From contig CAMLNK010000197.1 in assembly GCA_946481035.1 (NCBI GenBank), positions 1 to 7,069 on the forward strand: 7,069 bases of DNA, given 5' to 3'. The stretch is from an uncultured Dyadobacter sp. GTDB taxonomy: Bacteria > Bacteroidota > Bacteroidia > Cytophagales > Spirosomataceae. Below, in pieces: positions 6,728 through 7,069 of this stretch. Below the pieces are notes generated by a model that saw only the letters and a program-made list of their open reading frames with translations, did no database searches and was not told the DNA's origin. The translations under genes were made by a program, and so were the position numbers. Each line of letters starts with the position of its first letter. The first letter of the stretch is position 1.

Positions 6728-6749
6728 TCCCGCTCATGCGTGCGCGGGA
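6728..6749. repeat. Short inverted repeat between oxidoreductase and ggt
   Basis: TCCCGC (6728-6733) and GCGGGA (6744-6749) form a perfect six-base-pair stem with a ten-base loop, starting four bases beyond the oxidoreductase stop on the minus strand. No T-run follows in that direction, so it is not a canonical intrinsic terminator. It could still slow or protect the end of the oxidoreductase message. The rest of 6661-6753 shows no promoter I can defend. Confidence 0.3.
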
Positions 6750-6753
6750 GTAC

Positions 6754-7069
6754 TCAGGATACTTTGCCGAGTTTCATCGTCTCCGGGTCCCAATTGACGA
6801 CCGTATTCTCGAAATAGCTTTTGTTGGAAAGCAATGCAGGGCCTGCCGCACGGAAACCGAACACTGCGTCTTCGAGCACCTTTTTGTTGTTGCGCATCGC
6901 ATCGAAGAAGATCGAGAAATGGTCCAGACGATCGTCATAACCCTGAGGCGCCTTGTATTCCTGCATATCCGGCTCTGACATTTCAGGACGCTCCGGGTAT
7001 TTCGCATTGTATTCTGTCAGGAATTTGTCCTGCAACGCCTTAGGGAAAGTGTCGATCGTATAACCTGGC
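6754..7069 (-). CDS. Gfo/Idh/MocA family oxidoreductase, N-terminal part outside window
   Basis: The minus-strand frame is open from the right edge to a TGA at 6756-6754, giving the last 104 residues of a larger protein. It begins PGYTIDTFPKALQDKF and includes YPERPE, then YDDRLDHFSIFFDAMRNN, then VLEDAVFGFRAAGPALLSN and VNWDPETMKLG. The pattern of DHFxxFFxAMRxN, then VxEDAVFGFRAAxPAL, then WDPxTM is the familiar C-terminal end of Gfo/Idh/MocA-type NAD(P)-dependent dehydrogenases of Bacteroidota and Planctomycetes, which usually act on sugars or sugar-like compounds. The NAD-binding Rossmann domain lies off the window, so substrate and export signal cannot be judged. A TTG at 7035-7033 would permit a 93-residue reading, but the coding pattern continues upstream of it, so it is internal leucine and not a start. 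It may be the upstream gene of a transcript continuing into ggt. Confidence 0.88.
   Translation of the reverse strand, partial: PGYTIDTFPKALQDKFLTEYNAKYPERPEMSEPDMQEYKAPQGYDDRLDHFSIFFDAMRNNKKVLEDAVFGFRAAGPALLSNKSYFENTVVNWDPETMKLGKVS

Noticed and set aside
6341..6817. 158-codon plus-strand ORF spanning the ggt start and the intergenic region
   Set aside because: Mostly antisense to the ggt signal peptide and N-terminal domain; serine/proline-rich shadow translation without a domain.
7033..7035. TTG as start of a 93-residue protein near the right edge
   Set aside because: The coding pattern continues upstream in the same frame to the window edge, so this is an internal leucine codon of the oxidoreductase.

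Overview
The window looks like chromosomal DNA from a Bacteroidota member, most likely order Cytophagales (Dyadobacter/Spirosoma-like; this placement is inference). The reasons are an adjacent DUF1800-DUF1501 gene pair, a secreted gamma-glutamyltransferase-family protein, a Gfo/Idh/MocA oxidoreductase of the type common in these bacteria, AT-rich leaders with little or no Shine-Dalgarno sequence, and moderate GC. I saw no rRNA, tRNA, CRISPR array, insertion sequence or phage gene.

Layout from left to right. Positions 1-522 (minus) hold a DUF417 (YkgB/RclC-like) inner-membrane protein whose C-terminal end lies off the left edge. Positions 523-736 are non-coding and contain an imperfect hairpin at 646-683. 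Positions 737-1078 (plus) are a 113-codon ORF. Its second half resembles the C-terminal tail of a secreted metallophosphoesterase, and its first half is unrecognised, so it is probably a gene relic. A strong intrinsic terminator (1110-1139) follows it. Positions 1225-2922 and 2942-4201 (plus) are a two-gene operon: a DUF1800 protein with a Sec-type N-terminus, then a DUF1501 protein with a twin-arginine signal. Positions 4370-4912 (plus) encode a RibD-C/dihydrofolate-reductase-like protein. Positions 4915-6660 (minus) encode an exported gamma-glutamyltransferase-family Ntn hydrolase, converging tail to tail with the previous gene across only two bases. Positions 6754-7069 (minus) are the C-terminal end of a Gfo/Idh/MocA oxidoreductase that begins beyond the right edge.

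How the genes relate: only DUF1800-DUF1501 is a convincing functional unit. The two are co-directional, 19 bases apart, and belong to families often found side by side, yet their function is unknown and they appear to use different export routes. The other genes look like independent housekeeping or accessory functions. The oxidoreductase and the gamma-glutamyltransferase-like gene share a strand with a 93-base gap and might be co-transcribed, but nothing shows a shared pathway.

The points most worth a second look are the uncharacterised DUF1800/DUF1501 pair, the non-classical substrate pocket predicted for the gamma-glutamyltransferase-like enzyme, and the metallophosphoesterase relic that keeps its terminator. 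I do not see convincing evidence of a wholly new system in this window.
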